Positions 53,695-63,266 of a stretch of 64,000 bases of DNA are shown piece after piece (position 1 is the stretch's first letter; each line of letters begins with the position of its first letter). The notes below the pieces were generated by a model. The model saw only the letters and a program-made list of their open reading frames with translations, was not told the DNA's origin and made no database searches. Where the stretch lies: the NCBI GenBank assembly GCA_026418615.1, contig JAOAAY010000014.1, positions 192-64,191 on the forward strand. The letters are read 5' to 3'. A program made the translations under genes and the position numbers. Source of the stretch: Candidatus Sumerlaeaceae bacterium. Its GTDB lineage: Bacteria > Sumerlaeota > Sumerlaeia > Sumerlaeales > Sumerlaeaceae.

Positions 53695-54839
53695 GGTGTG
53701 GCCACCTGACGGATGAGTTCTTCGAGCGGGCGCCAGTAGTCGGGGGACCCGAACTCCTGTCTGATCCAAGCAGACGCGGTTTCCGCCCGTGCGCGGGCTT
53801 GCGCGGGGCTATTGAGGATTTCCACGAGCGCTTTGGCCAGAGCCTGCGCGTCGCCGGGCGGCACGAGCAAGCCCCGGCGGCCGCCATCGAGCATTTCGTA
53901 ACAGTCACCCACGCTTGTCGCTACCACTGGGACGCCTGTCGCCATCGCCTCGAGCACAATGATGGGCCATGCTTCGTTGCGCGAAGCCGAAACGAAAATG
54001 TCGGCACAAGCGAGCACATCCGCAACATCGTGCCGCAGGCCACCGAATGTGACACGGCCCCGCAGGGGCACAGCCTCGGCCATGAGCCGCAGGCGGCGAC
54101 AAAAGTCGGCATACTGCGGCCTCTCCGGTCCCAGCAACACAAAGCGCAAGGGTAGCGCAACGCGTTGGGCAACCTGCGTTGCAGCCTCGAGAAAAATGTC
54201 TGCCCCTTTGCGCGGAAAGGGGCCGTTGGCCATGATGACGGTCTCGCCGGGCTGAATACCAAGGGAGGCGGCTGTCTCGGCTTTTCGCCGCCACGGCCCG
54301 AAGGCCGCGGGGTCCACATGATTTCTCAGGACGAGCCGATAGGGTACCCGGCGGGCCGGGAAGCAGCGCTCGCCGGTAGCGGAGTCGTACATAATCCCGC
54401 GGCTCAGACGCTCGACAATAAACATCTTGGTGCGCGCGGCTCGGTCGGGTTGGTCCAGAACCTCATGGACGCGCCACAAAACCGGCACACCGGCCATGCG
54501 GGCCGACAGACCGGCGAAGACGGAGGCGGTGGTGTTGATGCACGCCACATGGAATCCCCCCGCACGCAGGCGGCGGGCGAGACGCCACATGTACCGCAGG
54601 CGCCTGCCCACCAGAATCGGCAGGGCCAGAGGGACGGCCTGTGTCAGGCTGATCTCCGGATTCGGTTCAACACTCCACGGGACACCCGCCCGCGAGGCCT
54701 CGTCGGCCAGATCGCCTGGCGATGGGAGGATGATCTCCGCCCAGAAGGCGTGAGGGTCAAGGTTGGCAGCGGCGTCCACCAACGCCCTGCCCGAGCCGGA
54801 CAGTTCGGCAAGATGGGCGATCATCGCCACCCGGATCAT
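53691..54839 (-). CDS. Glycosyltransferase family 4
   Basis: A 382-residue GT-B enzyme. The N-terminus RVAMIAHLAELSGSGRAL is the acceptor-domain glycine loop. The donor domain has ANGPFPRKGADIFLEAA, LGPERPQY and the EAWPIIVLEAMATGVPVVAT block with the E-x7-E pattern, followed by GRRGLLVPPGD. It transfers a sugar in the cytoplasm. It overlaps its neighbours by four bases on both sides in the order O-antigen-ligase-like, GT4, TPR, GHL10-like. The sugar is not identifiable. Confidence 0.9.
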   Translation of the reverse strand: MIRVAMIAHLAELSGSGRALVDAAANLDPHAFWAEIILPSPGDLADEASRAGVPWSVEPNPEISLTQAVPLALPILVGRRLRYMWRLARRLRAGGFHVACINTTASVFAGLSARMAGVPVLWRVHEVLDQPDRAARTKMFIVERLSRGIMYDSATGERCFPARRVPYRLVLRNHVDPAAFGPWRRKAETAASLGIQPGETVIMANGPFPRKGADIFLEAATQVAQRVALPLRFVLLGPERPQYADFCRRLRLMAEAVPLRGRVTFGGLRHDVADVLACADIFVSASRNEAWPIIVLEAMATGVPVVATSVGDCYEMLDGGRRGLLVPPGDAQALAKALVEILNSPAQARARAETASAWIRQEFGSPDYWRPLEELIRQVATP

Positions 54840-56275
54840 GCGTCAGCGCCGTCCGCAGGCGGCGGCTGGGCGCAGCCTTGAGGCAGCAGAATGCGCTCGT
54901 CGAGCAGCACAGCGAGGCCGATGAGCAGCCAGACACGGACATAGAGGAAGGTGTCTTGAATAATATTTGACGCAACCCAAAACACGCCCAAAGCGAGCAC
55001 CATACTGGCAAGGTTGAATGCAAAGCGGTCGTCAAGCCCGTCAGCCATGCGGCGTGTTCGCCAGGCCCGCCGAATGATCCATCCCATGAGCGTCAGGGTG
55101 AGTGCTGTTCCGACGATTCCTGTTTCGGACAGCAATTGGACGAAGCCGGCGTCGGGATAGCGATCGAACGCACCCTGATACTGCATGTTAAAGGTGGAGT
55201 AGTTGCGCGGAACATAGGCGCGCCAGCGGGCCGGGTAGGAGCCCAGACCGATACCCCATATGGGTTTGGTTCGGAACATCTCCATGCCGACGATGAACTG
55301 GTCGCGGCGCTCGATGAACGAGGAATCCCGGCGCAACGATCCGAATGTCATCAGGCGTTGGATTACCAGCGGGGCGGCCACGATTGCGGCAATGACGGCT
55401 GCCACGCCAACGATGGCCAGTAATGCGCGGCGGTCGCGATAGCGGAACAGTAAAGTGCACAAGACGACCATCAGCCCGATGAGAGCGAAGGTCTGACGAT
55501 TAAAGGTCAGGATGGCCACCCCGAGCACGGCCACGCCGAGGGCCAATGCGAGGTATCGGCGACTGCGAGTCCGCAATTCGCTGAACAACAGGAACGCGAA
55601 CGGGAAACAGTAGAGTAAGTTCCAGCCGTAAACGATGGCATTCTTGGCTGTGCCTTTGATGCGCGCTGCGTCGGTCCAGCGGCCGCCCGTGTAGGCCTGC
55701 AGGGCGTTTTTTTCGATGGCTTCATACACGCCGACCATGGCGGCAAGAAATGTCATGATGACGACGATCCAGGCAAAGGCCAGCACGGCGCGTTCGCTCG
55801 AGAGGGTGGAGGCGAGAGCCAGCGCCATAAAGAAGTAGATCACAACATAGCGGAAGTGCAGAAGTCCGCGCTCGGTGCTTTCGCCCGTGATGGCGCTGAT
55901 GGCAAAGAACAAGGCAAAGACGATGAGGAACGGAATGATGCGGGACTCGAGACGCACGGTCTTGCCGCGAGCCCAGTACACCGCCCACGACGCAAAGAAC
56001 AAGAGAGCCAACACTTGATTGGCCGACAGTGGCAAACCCGGCAGTCGGGTGTCGGCGAAGAACAACGCGCCAAAATACAGACAGAAAGGGACAAGCGGAT
56101 GGACCAGCCCCGCCGCCAGCACAGTCACGGCCCCCGCCGACAGGAGAAGTCCGGACGGCCCCAGTTCCCGAATCAATAGCAGGGTGGCTGCCAGCCAGAC
56201 CGCACCGACCGCGGCGGCCAGAGCGAAATGGCGTTTCGGGAGTAAGGATTGCTGCGCGAGTGTTGTTATAGACAT
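54836..56275 (-). CDS. O-antigen ligase/polymerase-like membrane protein
   Basis: A 479-residue protein from the ATG at 56275 with about twelve helices. The Wzy_C loop is clear: FIVGMEMFRTKPIWGIGLGS, then YPARWRAYVPRNY and GFVQLLSETGIVGTALTL. These proteins polymerise or ligate lipid-linked glycans in the periplasm. Unlike the paralogue at 4283-6175 it has no TPR tail; a separate TPR protein follows in the same operon. It is the first gene of the operon, divergent from the TPR gene at 56377. Confidence 0.87.
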   Translation of the reverse strand: MSITTLAQQSLLPKRHFALAAAVGAVWLAATLLLIRELGPSGLLLSAGAVTVLAAGLVHPLVPFCLYFGALFFADTRLPGLPLSANQVLALLFFASWAVYWARGKTVRLESRIIPFLIVFALFFAISAITGESTERGLLHFRYVVIYFFMALALASTLSSERAVLAFAWIVVIMTFLAAMVGVYEAIEKNALQAYTGGRWTDAARIKGTAKNAIVYGWNLLYCFPFAFLLFSELRTRSRRYLALALGVAVLGVAILTFNRQTFALIGLMVVLCTLLFRYRDRRALLAIVGVAAVIAAIVAAPLVIQRLMTFGSLRRDSSFIERRDQFIVGMEMFRTKPIWGIGLGSYPARWRAYVPRNYSTFNMQYQGAFDRYPDAGFVQLLSETGIVGTALTLTLMGWIIRRAWRTRRMADGLDDRFAFNLASMVLALGVFWVASNIIQDTFLYVRVWLLIGLAVLLDERILLPQGCAQPPPADGADA

Positions 56276-56376
56276 GGATTGTAATCCAATCGCGACCCAT
56301 GAAAGCCTATGGGCAGCACCATACGGCGTGTAAATTGGCCGTAAGAGTCGAACACTCGTCAAGGAAAGTGACGGTC

Positions 56377-58038
56377 ATGAAAACACTGTTTCGTTCCGCA
56401 ATGCTTCTCGCCACCTGTTTAGGCCTTATCGCGCAGGCGTCTGCGGATGTCATTCACTTGCGCAATGGTCAGAAACAGGCGGGACTGATAATCGCCAACG
56501 ACCCGGCCCAGCCTACGGTGACCATCCGGACCAGCATGGGCGAACTGGCCATTCCCCGCTCGAAGGTGGCGCGGATCGAGGACGAGCCTGACGCGCTCGG
56601 CTACGGCCATATCGCTCAGGAATTCATCAATGCGGGCGATTACGAGCGCGCGGCGGCCGAACTGGCCGAAGGTCTGAAATTAGACAAAGATAATGCTGTC
56701 CTTCGGGAGAAGATGGCTGCCGTTGAGGCCGCCCGCGGGAAGGCGAAAGAGGCTGCCGCCCAGGAGGAGGCCCAGAACTTTGACAAAGTTCTGGCCGATG
56801 CGCAGGCGCTGGCGAAGGAAAAGAAGTTTGATGAGGCTATCAGGCTTTTGCGTACGGTGGATCCTGCGGGCGATTCCGCACGAAGCGTGCCCTACCGTCA
56901 GGTGGCCTCGCAGATCTACACGGAGTGGGGCATATCGCGGGCGGATCATCAGGATCCGGCGGCCGCTGTGGATCATTTGCAGATGGCCCTGCGGCTTGAT
57001 CCAAAAAACGAAACGGCCCGCCGCCAACTCGTTCGGGTTTGGGAGGGCAACCCCGCCAAACTCGATGAGGTGATCGCCTTTTACAAGGACAGCACCAAAC
57101 CGGAGGACCGCCTGCGGCTGGCCGATGCCTACTTTAGGCAGAAAAACTATGAGCAGGCCCTGCCCATTTACCTCGAATATTTTGGCCAGCCGGGCACGGC
57201 GGATCAGGTGACTTACGATCGTATCCGCCTGATGTTTGACATGCTGCACCGCCAGTATGCGGATCAGGGCAACTACGCGCGCGCCCTCGAAGTGTACAAG
57301 CAGTTCCTTGAGTTTTCTCCAGAGGAAAGCCAGTCGCCTTTGGCCCGGTACGAGTACATGCTCAGGCGGTCGCAGACGGATCTGACCGATCTCAACGCTC
57401 GGGCCGAACTGGCCCGGTTTGCCGAGGAACGCGGCATGGCCGAAACGGCGCGCGAGGAGTACCGCAATATCTTGGCGGTGAATCCGCGGCATGAGGCAGC
57501 GCTAGCCGGTCTGAAACGGTTTGCGGATGCCGACGCTCAAGACCTGCGCGACTTCTTTGCGCAGGGCGAGTATCTGCTGGTGCGTCAGAAGGCTCGCGAC
57601 ATCTCGGCCTCCTACAGCATGTTCCCGGACATTGTGAAGGAGGCCTCCGAACTCGATGCCAAGGCTGAGGTCGAGCAGCGCAAGGTGGCGAAAACCCAGC
57701 AGCAGCAAGCCGTGGCGCTGGCTCTGCGGGGTGATGACTATTACAATCAGGCCTTGGCGTATCTGTCGGCCTACACCAGTTCCGAGCGCGACCGGTCGGT
57801 ACGGGTCTTCTCGCCGAAAATCGAGGCGGCGAAAAACCTGCAGCGCGCGCTCTTCTCGTGGCGGCAAGCCCTGCAAATCTCGCCGGATTTAGGCGCTCCG
57901 ACCAGTTATGACCTTTACAACAAGATCGCCGATGCTCAGGCCAAATACATGGTGCTGACCAACCCCAATCCGCCCCGGTTGCCCTCGCGCGATTTGGACC
58001 GCATGAGGCGCGGTGCCGACTCGAAAGGCAGCAAGTAG
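56377..58038 (+). CDS. Exported TPR protein
   Basis: A 553-residue protein from the ATG at 56377 with a signal peptide (ends ASA-D). Just after it DVIHLRNGQKQAGLIIANDP and IPRSKVARIEDE resemble the short SH3-like or Sm-like beta module seen at the start of many exported TPR proteins. TPR-like repeats follow (YERAAAELAEGLKLDKDN; AVDHLQMALRLDPKNETARR; YARALEVYKQFLEFSPEE), and a helical tail is rich in Gln and Lys. It lies divergently from the O-antigen-type operon, so a link to envelope assembly is plausible but unproved. Confidence 0.78.
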   Translation: MKTLFRSAMLLATCLGLIAQASADVIHLRNGQKQAGLIIANDPAQPTVTIRTSMGELAIPRSKVARIEDEPDALGYGHIAQEFINAGDYERAAAELAEGLKLDKDNAVLREKMAAVEAARGKAKEAAAQEEAQNFDKVLADAQALAKEKKFDEAIRLLRTVDPAGDSARSVPYRQVASQIYTEWGISRADHQDPAAAVDHLQMALRLDPKNETARRQLVRVWEGNPAKLDEVIAFYKDSTKPEDRLRLADAYFRQKNYEQALPIYLEYFGQPGTADQVTYDRIRLMFDMLHRQYADQGNYARALEVYKQFLEFSPEESQSPLARYEYMLRRSQTDLTDLNARAELARFAEERGMAETAREEYRNILAVNPRHEAALAGLKRFADADAQDLRDFFAQGEYLLVRQKARDISASYSMFPDIVKEASELDAKAEVEQRKVAKTQQQQAVALALRGDDYYNQALAYLSAYTSSERDRSVRVFSPKIEAAKNLQRALFSWRQALQISPDLGAPTSYDLYNKIADAQAKYMVLTNPNPPRLPSRDLDRMRRGADSKGSK

Positions 58039-58062
58039 CCCGGGCGTCAGCACGGGCGCCTG

Positions 58063-59556
58063 TCAGGAGTCAATCTGCGCCCGTTGGAGTTTGCCGCTAA
58101 AGTCCACATAAATGCTTTTCCACTCGGTGAAGATGTCGAGCACCGTGTGGCAGGCTTCGCGGTGTCCGTTGCCGGTCGCCTTGACGCCGCCGAAGGGCAG
58201 TTGCACCTCGGCTCCAATCGTCGGTCCGTTGATATAGGTGATGCCGGCCTCGATGTCGCGCATGGCGCGGAAAGCGGCGTTCACATCCCGGGTGTAAATG
58301 GATGAACTGAGGCCGTAGATGGTGCCGTTGAGGACCGTGATGGCTTCGTCGAGGTCGCGCACTTTGATGACGCTCAAGACCGGGCCAAAGATTTCTTCCT
58401 GAGCGATGCGCATGTGGGGCTGCACGCCGGTGAAGATGGTTGGCTCGAAAAACCAGCCTTTGGCGTGGTCGCCCGAGGTCAGCGCCTTGCCGCCGAGCGC
58501 CAGCGTCGCCTTGTCCTCTTCACGGCCGATGACGACATATTGCTCGACGGTCCGTCGCTGAGACTCGCTTACCAGCGGGCCCATCTGAGTCTGTTCATCA
58601 AGCCCGTTGCCCACCCGCAAGGTCTTGGCGCGCTCAATCAGCATGGCGACAAACTGGTCGTGCACCTTCTCGTGGACGATGAGCCGGCTGGTGGCGGTGC
58701 ACCGCTGACCGGTCGTGCCGAAAGCGCCCCACAGGGCTCCCTCCAGAGCGAGATCAAGGTCTGCATCATCCATGACGATTTGCGCGTTTTTGCCTCCTAA
58801 TTCGAGGCTGATGCGTTTGAGCAGTTCGCCACCCCGGGCGGCGATCTTGCGTCCCACCTCGCTCGAACCTGTAAAAGAGATTACGGCCACATCGGGATGC
58901 TCGACGAGGGGGTTGCCGACGGCCGAGCCCGTGCCGCAGACGAGGTTGATGACCTTGGGCGGGACGCCGGCCTCGAGGAGAATTTCAACGAGTTTGACGG
59001 CTGTGGCCGGCGTGTCGGTGGCGGGTTTGAACACCACCGTGTTGCCGCACACGAGCGCCGGAAAAATTTTCCATGTCGGGATCGCCATGGGAAAGTTCCA
59101 AGGCGTGATCATGCCGCAAACGCCAACGGGCATGCGGACGCTCATGCCGAACTTGTTGGGAAACTCGCACGGAACCGTATCGCCAAACAGACGGCGTCCC
59201 TCGCCCGCGGCATAGTAGGCCGTATCAATGCCCTCCTGCACATCCCCGCGTGTCTCGGCAAGGATTTTGCCCATCTCGCGGGTCATCAGGCGGGCCAATT
59301 CCTCTTTGCGTTCGGTCAGGATGTCGCCCGCGCGTTTGATAATCTCCGCGCGCTTGGGCGCCGGCACGAGCCGCCATGACGCGTAGGCCTCCTTGGCGGC
59401 CGCAACGGCCTCCTTGACCTCTTCCGGTCCGCCGGCGGGAAACACCCCGATGACATCGGAGGTGTCAGCGGGATTCATGTTTTCAAATGTGCCGTTGGTG
59501 CCGGTCTCGACCCATTTGCCAGCGATGAAATTGCGGTAAACACACTTTTCGGCCAT
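58063..59556 (-). CDS. NAD(P)-dependent aldehyde dehydrogenase
   Basis: A 497-residue class-1-like ALDH from the ATG at 59556. Catalytic residues are present: Asn in [12 protein letters not shown], Glu in LELGGKNAQ and the nucleophilic Cys in TGQRCTATS, with the cofactor motif [11 protein letters not shown]. The end ([20 protein letters not shown], then GNGHREA and [13 protein letters not shown]) is like the alpha-ketoglutaric-semialdehyde/aminoadipic-type and related dehydrogenases, so the substrate is uncertain. It is a single gene, convergent with the TPR gene. Confidence 0.92.
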   Translation of the reverse strand: MAEKCVYRNFIAGKWVETGTNGTFENMNPADTSDVIGVFPAGGPEEVKEAVAAAKEAYASWRLVPAPKRAEIIKRAGDILTERKEELARLMTREMGKILAETRGDVQEGIDTAYYAAGEGRRLFGDTVPCEFPNKFGMSVRMPVGVCGMITPWNFPMAIPTWKIFPALVCGNTVVFKPATDTPATAVKLVEILLEAGVPPKVINLVCGTGSAVGNPLVEHPDVAVISFTGSSEVGRKIAARGGELLKRISLELGGKNAQIVMDDADLDLALEGALWGAFGTTGQRCTATSRLIVHEKVHDQFVAMLIERAKTLRVGNGLDEQTQMGPLVSESQRRTVEQYVVIGREEDKATLALGGKALTSGDHAKGWFFEPTIFTGVQPHMRIAQEEIFGPVLSVIKVRDLDEAITVLNGTIYGLSSSIYTRDVNAAFRAMRDIEAGITYINGPTIGAEVQLPFGGVKATGNGHREACHTVLDIFTEWKSIYVDFSGKLQRAQIDS

Positions 59557-60006
59557 ACTCCTGCTCCTCGTGCCCCCGTCGTGAGGTGGTCTGTTTGCGG
59601 CATGAATCGTCGCCGGCACCCCGCGGGCCTTTCAACCCGATTCTTGCGCCGGAGGGTGCTGGCATCCGCGGCGTCGGCCGCTGCCCAAGGCACCTTCGCT
59701 GCTACTGCTGAGTGCGGCTGCCGGTGTTTATACCGAGTTCGAACTGGGCCGCAGGACAGGCCTGTTTGACATAAGGCGACGCTTGTCGGCGGGGTTCCGC
59801 GAGTAGTGCCCGATCGGGTTCGTGGGGGAATGTTGCTAAATTTGGACGCGGCTGAAGGGGAGCGAGGCAATCAGGCGTCAGAGGCCGGCCCCGGGCGGCA
59901 GCCTCGGGTTAGGGCTTGCAGGCGCGGGCAGTACATGGTGGCTAATTGCTCGAGTTCGGGTCGGACATGGTACGCGCTTGAGCCAGAAGCGAGGGGAGAC
60001 AGCGAC
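59557..60006. other. 450-base divergent intergenic region
   Basis: This separates the aldehyde dehydrogenase (minus) and the PH-domain gene (plus). It is GC-rich, with short open frames that look random. I see no tRNA, hairpin-plus-T terminator or clear promoter. Confidence 0.5.
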
Positions 60007-60519
60007 ATGTCGCAATTGACACAGCCGGCTCCGGCGCCGGCGGACAAGCCGGAAGAGGAAATCTGGCGAGGCAGGCCTTCGCTCCGTCTGCCGGGGCTGC
60101 ACTTGGGGTTGGCGGTTTTGGTGGTCGTTGCGGTGGACGCCGTTATCTGGCTGGTCGCCGGGTCGGCAGGGCTGTTGCCGCGTATGATACTCTATGCAGT
60201 GCTCCTGTCAGGGGTTGCTGTGCGTGGGCTTATTGCCCAGTGGTCTGAGTCCTATCGGTTATCTAACAAATATTTGTATGTCGAGCGGGGCATCCTGAAT
60301 CGGGTTACAGATCAGGTGGACATGCGCCGTTTCCGCGACCTGCGCGTCCGCAAGATGCTGATTCCTCGAATTGTCGGATGTGGCGATGTGGTCGTGATTT
60401 CGACGGATGTGACGCACAGCGAGCAGGCGCTGCGTGATGTGACCAATCCCGACCATGTCGCGTCCATGATCCGGCAAGTGGCCGAGTCGCGCCGCACTTC
60501 CATCGTGGATGTCGAGTGA
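60007..60519 (+). CDS. Membrane PH-domain (bPH2/DUF304) protein
   Basis: From the ATG at 60007 the product is 170 residues: a Pro-rich cytoplasmic start (PAPAPADKPEEEIWRGRPS), two helices (about 34-52 and 58-75), then a bPH2 domain (SESYRLSNKYLYVERGILN, VDMRRFRDLRVRK, GCGDVVVISTDVTHSE). This is the YdbS/YdbT-like architecture; such proteins are linked to membrane stress and antibiotic tolerance, without a known activity. The stop overlaps the isocitrate dehydrogenase start by four bases. Confidence 0.85.
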   Translation: MSQLTQPAPAPADKPEEEIWRGRPSLRLPGLHLGLAVLVVVAVDAVIWLVAGSAGLLPRMILYAVLLSGVAVRGLIAQWSESYRLSNKYLYVERGILNRVTDQVDMRRFRDLRVRKMLIPRIVGCGDVVVISTDVTHSEQALRDVTNPDHVASMIRQVAESRRTSIVDVE

Positions 60520-61583
60520 AAATACAGGCCGCGGAGCGGAGAGGGAACCCTGAGGTGACCGGAAAAAGACATGTCATTACGCTGATTCCCGGTGACGGGA
60601 TTGGGCCGGAAGTCGTGGGCGCTACGGTTCGCGTGGTGGAGGCTCTGGGGCTGGACATTGTCTGGGAGGAGGTCGAGGCCGGCGGCGATGTGGCCGTCAA
60701 GTATGGTTCCCCTGTGCCAGAGCATGTTTTCGCATCGGTGCGTAAGAACGGCGTGGCGTTGAAAGGCCCGATCACAACGCCTGTGGGGGCAGGCTTCCCG
60801 AGCGCCAATGTCACCATCCGCAAGAAACTTGGCCTCTACGCCAATGTACGGCCCGCGCGCAGCCTGCCGGCGATCAAGACACGGTTCGAAGGCGTGGACC
60901 TTGTGGTTGTGCGTGAGAATACAGAAGACCTTTATTCCGGTCTGGAACATATTGTGGTGCCCGGGGTGGTGGAGAGCCTCAAGATCATCACCGAGGAGGC
61001 ATCGTTGCGCGTGGGGCGCTTTGCGTTCGACTACGCCCGCCGCAACGGCCGGAAACTCGTGACCGCCGTCCACAAAGCCAACATCATGAAACTCTCTGAC
61101 GGACTGTTTCTCGAGTGCACCCGCCGGGCGTCCAAGGAGTATCCGGAGATCGAGTACCGCGAGATCATCGTGGACAATTTGTGCATGCAACTGGTGACGA
61201 ATCCCTGCCAGTTCGATGTGCTGCTTTTGGAGAATCTCTACGGCGACATCATCAGCGATTTGTGCGCCGGGCTGGTAGGCGGGCTAGGTGTGGTGCCGGC
61301 GGCAAACATCGGTCCGGACCTTGCCGTGTTCGAAGCGGTGCATGGCAGTGCGCCCGACATTGCTGGACGCGGGATCGCGAACCCGACCGCCGTCATGTTT
61401 TCCGCTGTCATGATGCTCCGTTATCTCGGCGAGACGGACGCCGCCGCCCGCATGGAGGCGGCCATCATTGGTGTGTTGGACGAAGGCAAAACGGTGACCC
61501 GCGACCTCGGCGGAACGGCGAGCACCAAGGAGTACGCCGACGCGGTGATCGCCCGCCTGAAGGATAGTCCGGGTTGTCACTAA
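60516..61583 (+). CDS. NAD-dependent isocitrate dehydrogenase
   Basis: A 355-residue member of the isocitrate/isopropylmalate dehydrogenase family, starting with GTG. ITLIPGDGIGPEVVGAT is the N-terminal motif. SANVTIRKKLGLYANVRPARS, RENTEDLYSGLEH, AVHKANIMKLSD and NLYGDIISDLCAGLVGG are typical of the short NAD-type (IDH3-like) isocitrate dehydrogenases. It oxidatively decarboxylates isocitrate in the TCA cycle. Isopropylmalate or homoisocitrate dehydrogenase are less likely because the S-x-N-x2-I-R and ENTEDLYSG residues match the isocitrate group. Confidence 0.87.
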   Translation: MKIQAAERRGNPEVTGKRHVITLIPGDGIGPEVVGATVRVVEALGLDIVWEEVEAGGDVAVKYGSPVPEHVFASVRKNGVALKGPITTPVGAGFPSANVTIRKKLGLYANVRPARSLPAIKTRFEGVDLVVVRENTEDLYSGLEHIVVPGVVESLKIITEEASLRVGRFAFDYARRNGRKLVTAVHKANIMKLSDGLFLECTRRASKEYPEIEYREIIVDNLCMQLVTNPCQFDVLLLENLYGDIISDLCAGLVGGLGVVPAANIGPDLAVFEAVHGSAPDIAGRGIANPTAVMFSAVMMLRYLGETDAAARMEAAIIGVLDEGKTVTRDLGGTASTKEYADAVIARLKDSPGCH

Positions 61584-61747
61584 CCGCTGCGTCCGTCCGC
61601 CCTCGTGCAACTGGGTGGTACGCTCTCGTACGACGGGTCGGCGCACGCTGTCACAATGAGACTGATCCTAATGATTTTACCCGCGGGCGTTTGGATGGCA
61701 CCGTTCTTGGTATCGCATCGAGGTATCATGCGTCGTAGAGGATGCCT

Positions 61748-63043
61748 ATGATGAGAGCGTGCTGGCGTCTGACGGTGTGCTTGGGGTTAGCGATCACAGT
61801 GTTGAGTGCGCTGCCGCTGGCTGCCCTGCCAGCAGGGGGCGCTGCTCAGCGCCAACCGGGCCGAAATGTGCGCCAATCGCGTGATTCAGGGAGCCGCCAG
61901 CGCGTTTTCGAAGAGCGCATGAGACGGCGCGCTGAGGCCGAAAAACGCGTCCAATCCGCCGGAGCGAAGGCTCGCGATCCACGCCGGCAGACTCCGGCGA
62001 GACGACGCCAGTTTGTTAATATGCCGTCCATCGCATCAGACCCTCAAACGACGCGTTTGCCCGTGCAAAGTAACGACCCCGCCACCAGGACCTCAGAGTC
62101 TGTCACAAGCATGACCGCCACGGTTACCACGACGACCTTGCTTGAGCCCGTGTCAACTCCAACAGGGGGGCTGGCCGCCGGGCCTATTCTTGGGCTCGTC
62201 CAGAGTCTGCCTCCGCAGACCCGTCGCACGGCGGTCGAAAAGTTGCGCGCCATGTCTGCCGAAGAACGCTTTCGCATGAGGCGGGACATCGAGTCAGCAC
62301 CGGAGGGGGAGCGGGCGGCACTCTTGATGCGCGCTCTGGGAATCGGGGGTACGCTTGCCCCCGACTGGACGAGCACCGTGGCGCAGTTGATGACCAGTGC
62401 CCATCCTGAGATGGCGCAATATTTGGCTGCGCCGAGGGGGACACCCTATGTGGTACAGGCGGACCATGCCCGGCCGCAACAATACCGAGCCTCAGAGAGC
62501 GGGCCGCTTCCCGAGGCGGGGCGGCAGGCACCGCCGTTTCATCTGATAACGCTGGAGGGCAAACCCGTCACCGCGGAGACTTTCCGGGGCCGGCCTCTTG
62601 TGCTCGAGTTTGGATCACTCACTTGCCCGGTGTTCCGTGCAAACATCGCCGCGATGAATCTGCTGGCCGACGCCGTTGGTGATCGGGCTGCCTTTCTGCT
62701 GGTGTACACGCTGGAGGCTCACCCGCAGGGCAGCGTGAGCCCGTATTCGGATGGAGAGTGGGTTCCGGATAAGAATTTTCAAGAAGGGGTGCTGAGGCGT
62801 CAGCCGAGCGACGCATCTGCGCGGATGGCGCTTGCCCGTGAAGCGGTCGAAAAGTTCGGCGTGCGGCTGCCGGTGGCCGTGGACTCGATGGACAACAAAA
62901 CTTGGGCAGCCTTTGGTTCGCGTGCCAACAGCGCCTTCGTGTTGGACTCGGCCGGCGTGATTGTGGCCGCGCAGGAATGGACAGATCCCGATGGGTTGCG
63001 CGCCGTGCTGGACCGCCTCATTCCGGCTGCCGATCGGCCGTAA
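61748..63043 (+). CDS. Exported iodothyronine-deiodinase-like thioredoxin-fold protein
   Basis: A 431-residue protein with a signal peptide; GAGG six bases upstream supports the ATG at 61748, though ATGs lie at 61742 and 61751. Residues about 30-90 are basic (Arg/Gln-rich), then come a Thr/Ser tract (TATVTTTT) and a helical region. The C-terminal 170 residues resemble type-I deiodinases: RPLVLEFGSLTCPVFRAN (deiodinases have GSCT-U-PPF), then LLVYTLEAHPQGS. Cys293 stands where the vertebrate enzymes have selenocysteine, and the earlier cysteine is Leu. A bacterial role in reductive dehalogenation or peroxide chemistry is possible; no iodine link is proved. Confidence 0.75.
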   Translation: MMRACWRLTVCLGLAITVLSALPLAALPAGGAAQRQPGRNVRQSRDSGSRQRVFEERMRRRAEAEKRVQSAGAKARDPRRQTPARRRQFVNMPSIASDPQTTRLPVQSNDPATRTSESVTSMTATVTTTTLLEPVSTPTGGLAAGPILGLVQSLPPQTRRTAVEKLRAMSAEERFRMRRDIESAPEGERAALLMRALGIGGTLAPDWTSTVAQLMTSAHPEMAQYLAAPRGTPYVVQADHARPQQYRASESGPLPEAGRQAPPFHLITLEGKPVTAETFRGRPLVLEFGSLTCPVFRANIAAMNLLADAVGDRAAFLLVYTLEAHPQGSVSPYSDGEWVPDKNFQEGVLRRQPSDASARMALAREAVEKFGVRLPVAVDSMDNKTWAAFGSRANSAFVLDSAGVIVAAQEWTDPDGLRAVLDRLIPAADRP

Positions 63044-63266
63044 AAGGTTAGTCTCCGGCACGGCCCTTCCGATTCCGATTGCGATGAATCTTCGCATGTT
63101 ACCGCGTATTTACCCGCAGGATCGGTGAAAGCGAGTCAGGGCGCCCAACCCAGCCTGGTATGCGTGCTGTTATGCTAATGGCCTTCTGCCAGAGAGCACC
63201 AGATTCCGGTTTCGGCTGTCGCCGAGGCGGTATGGCCGGAGATATCATATTAATAGGATTCCTGTC

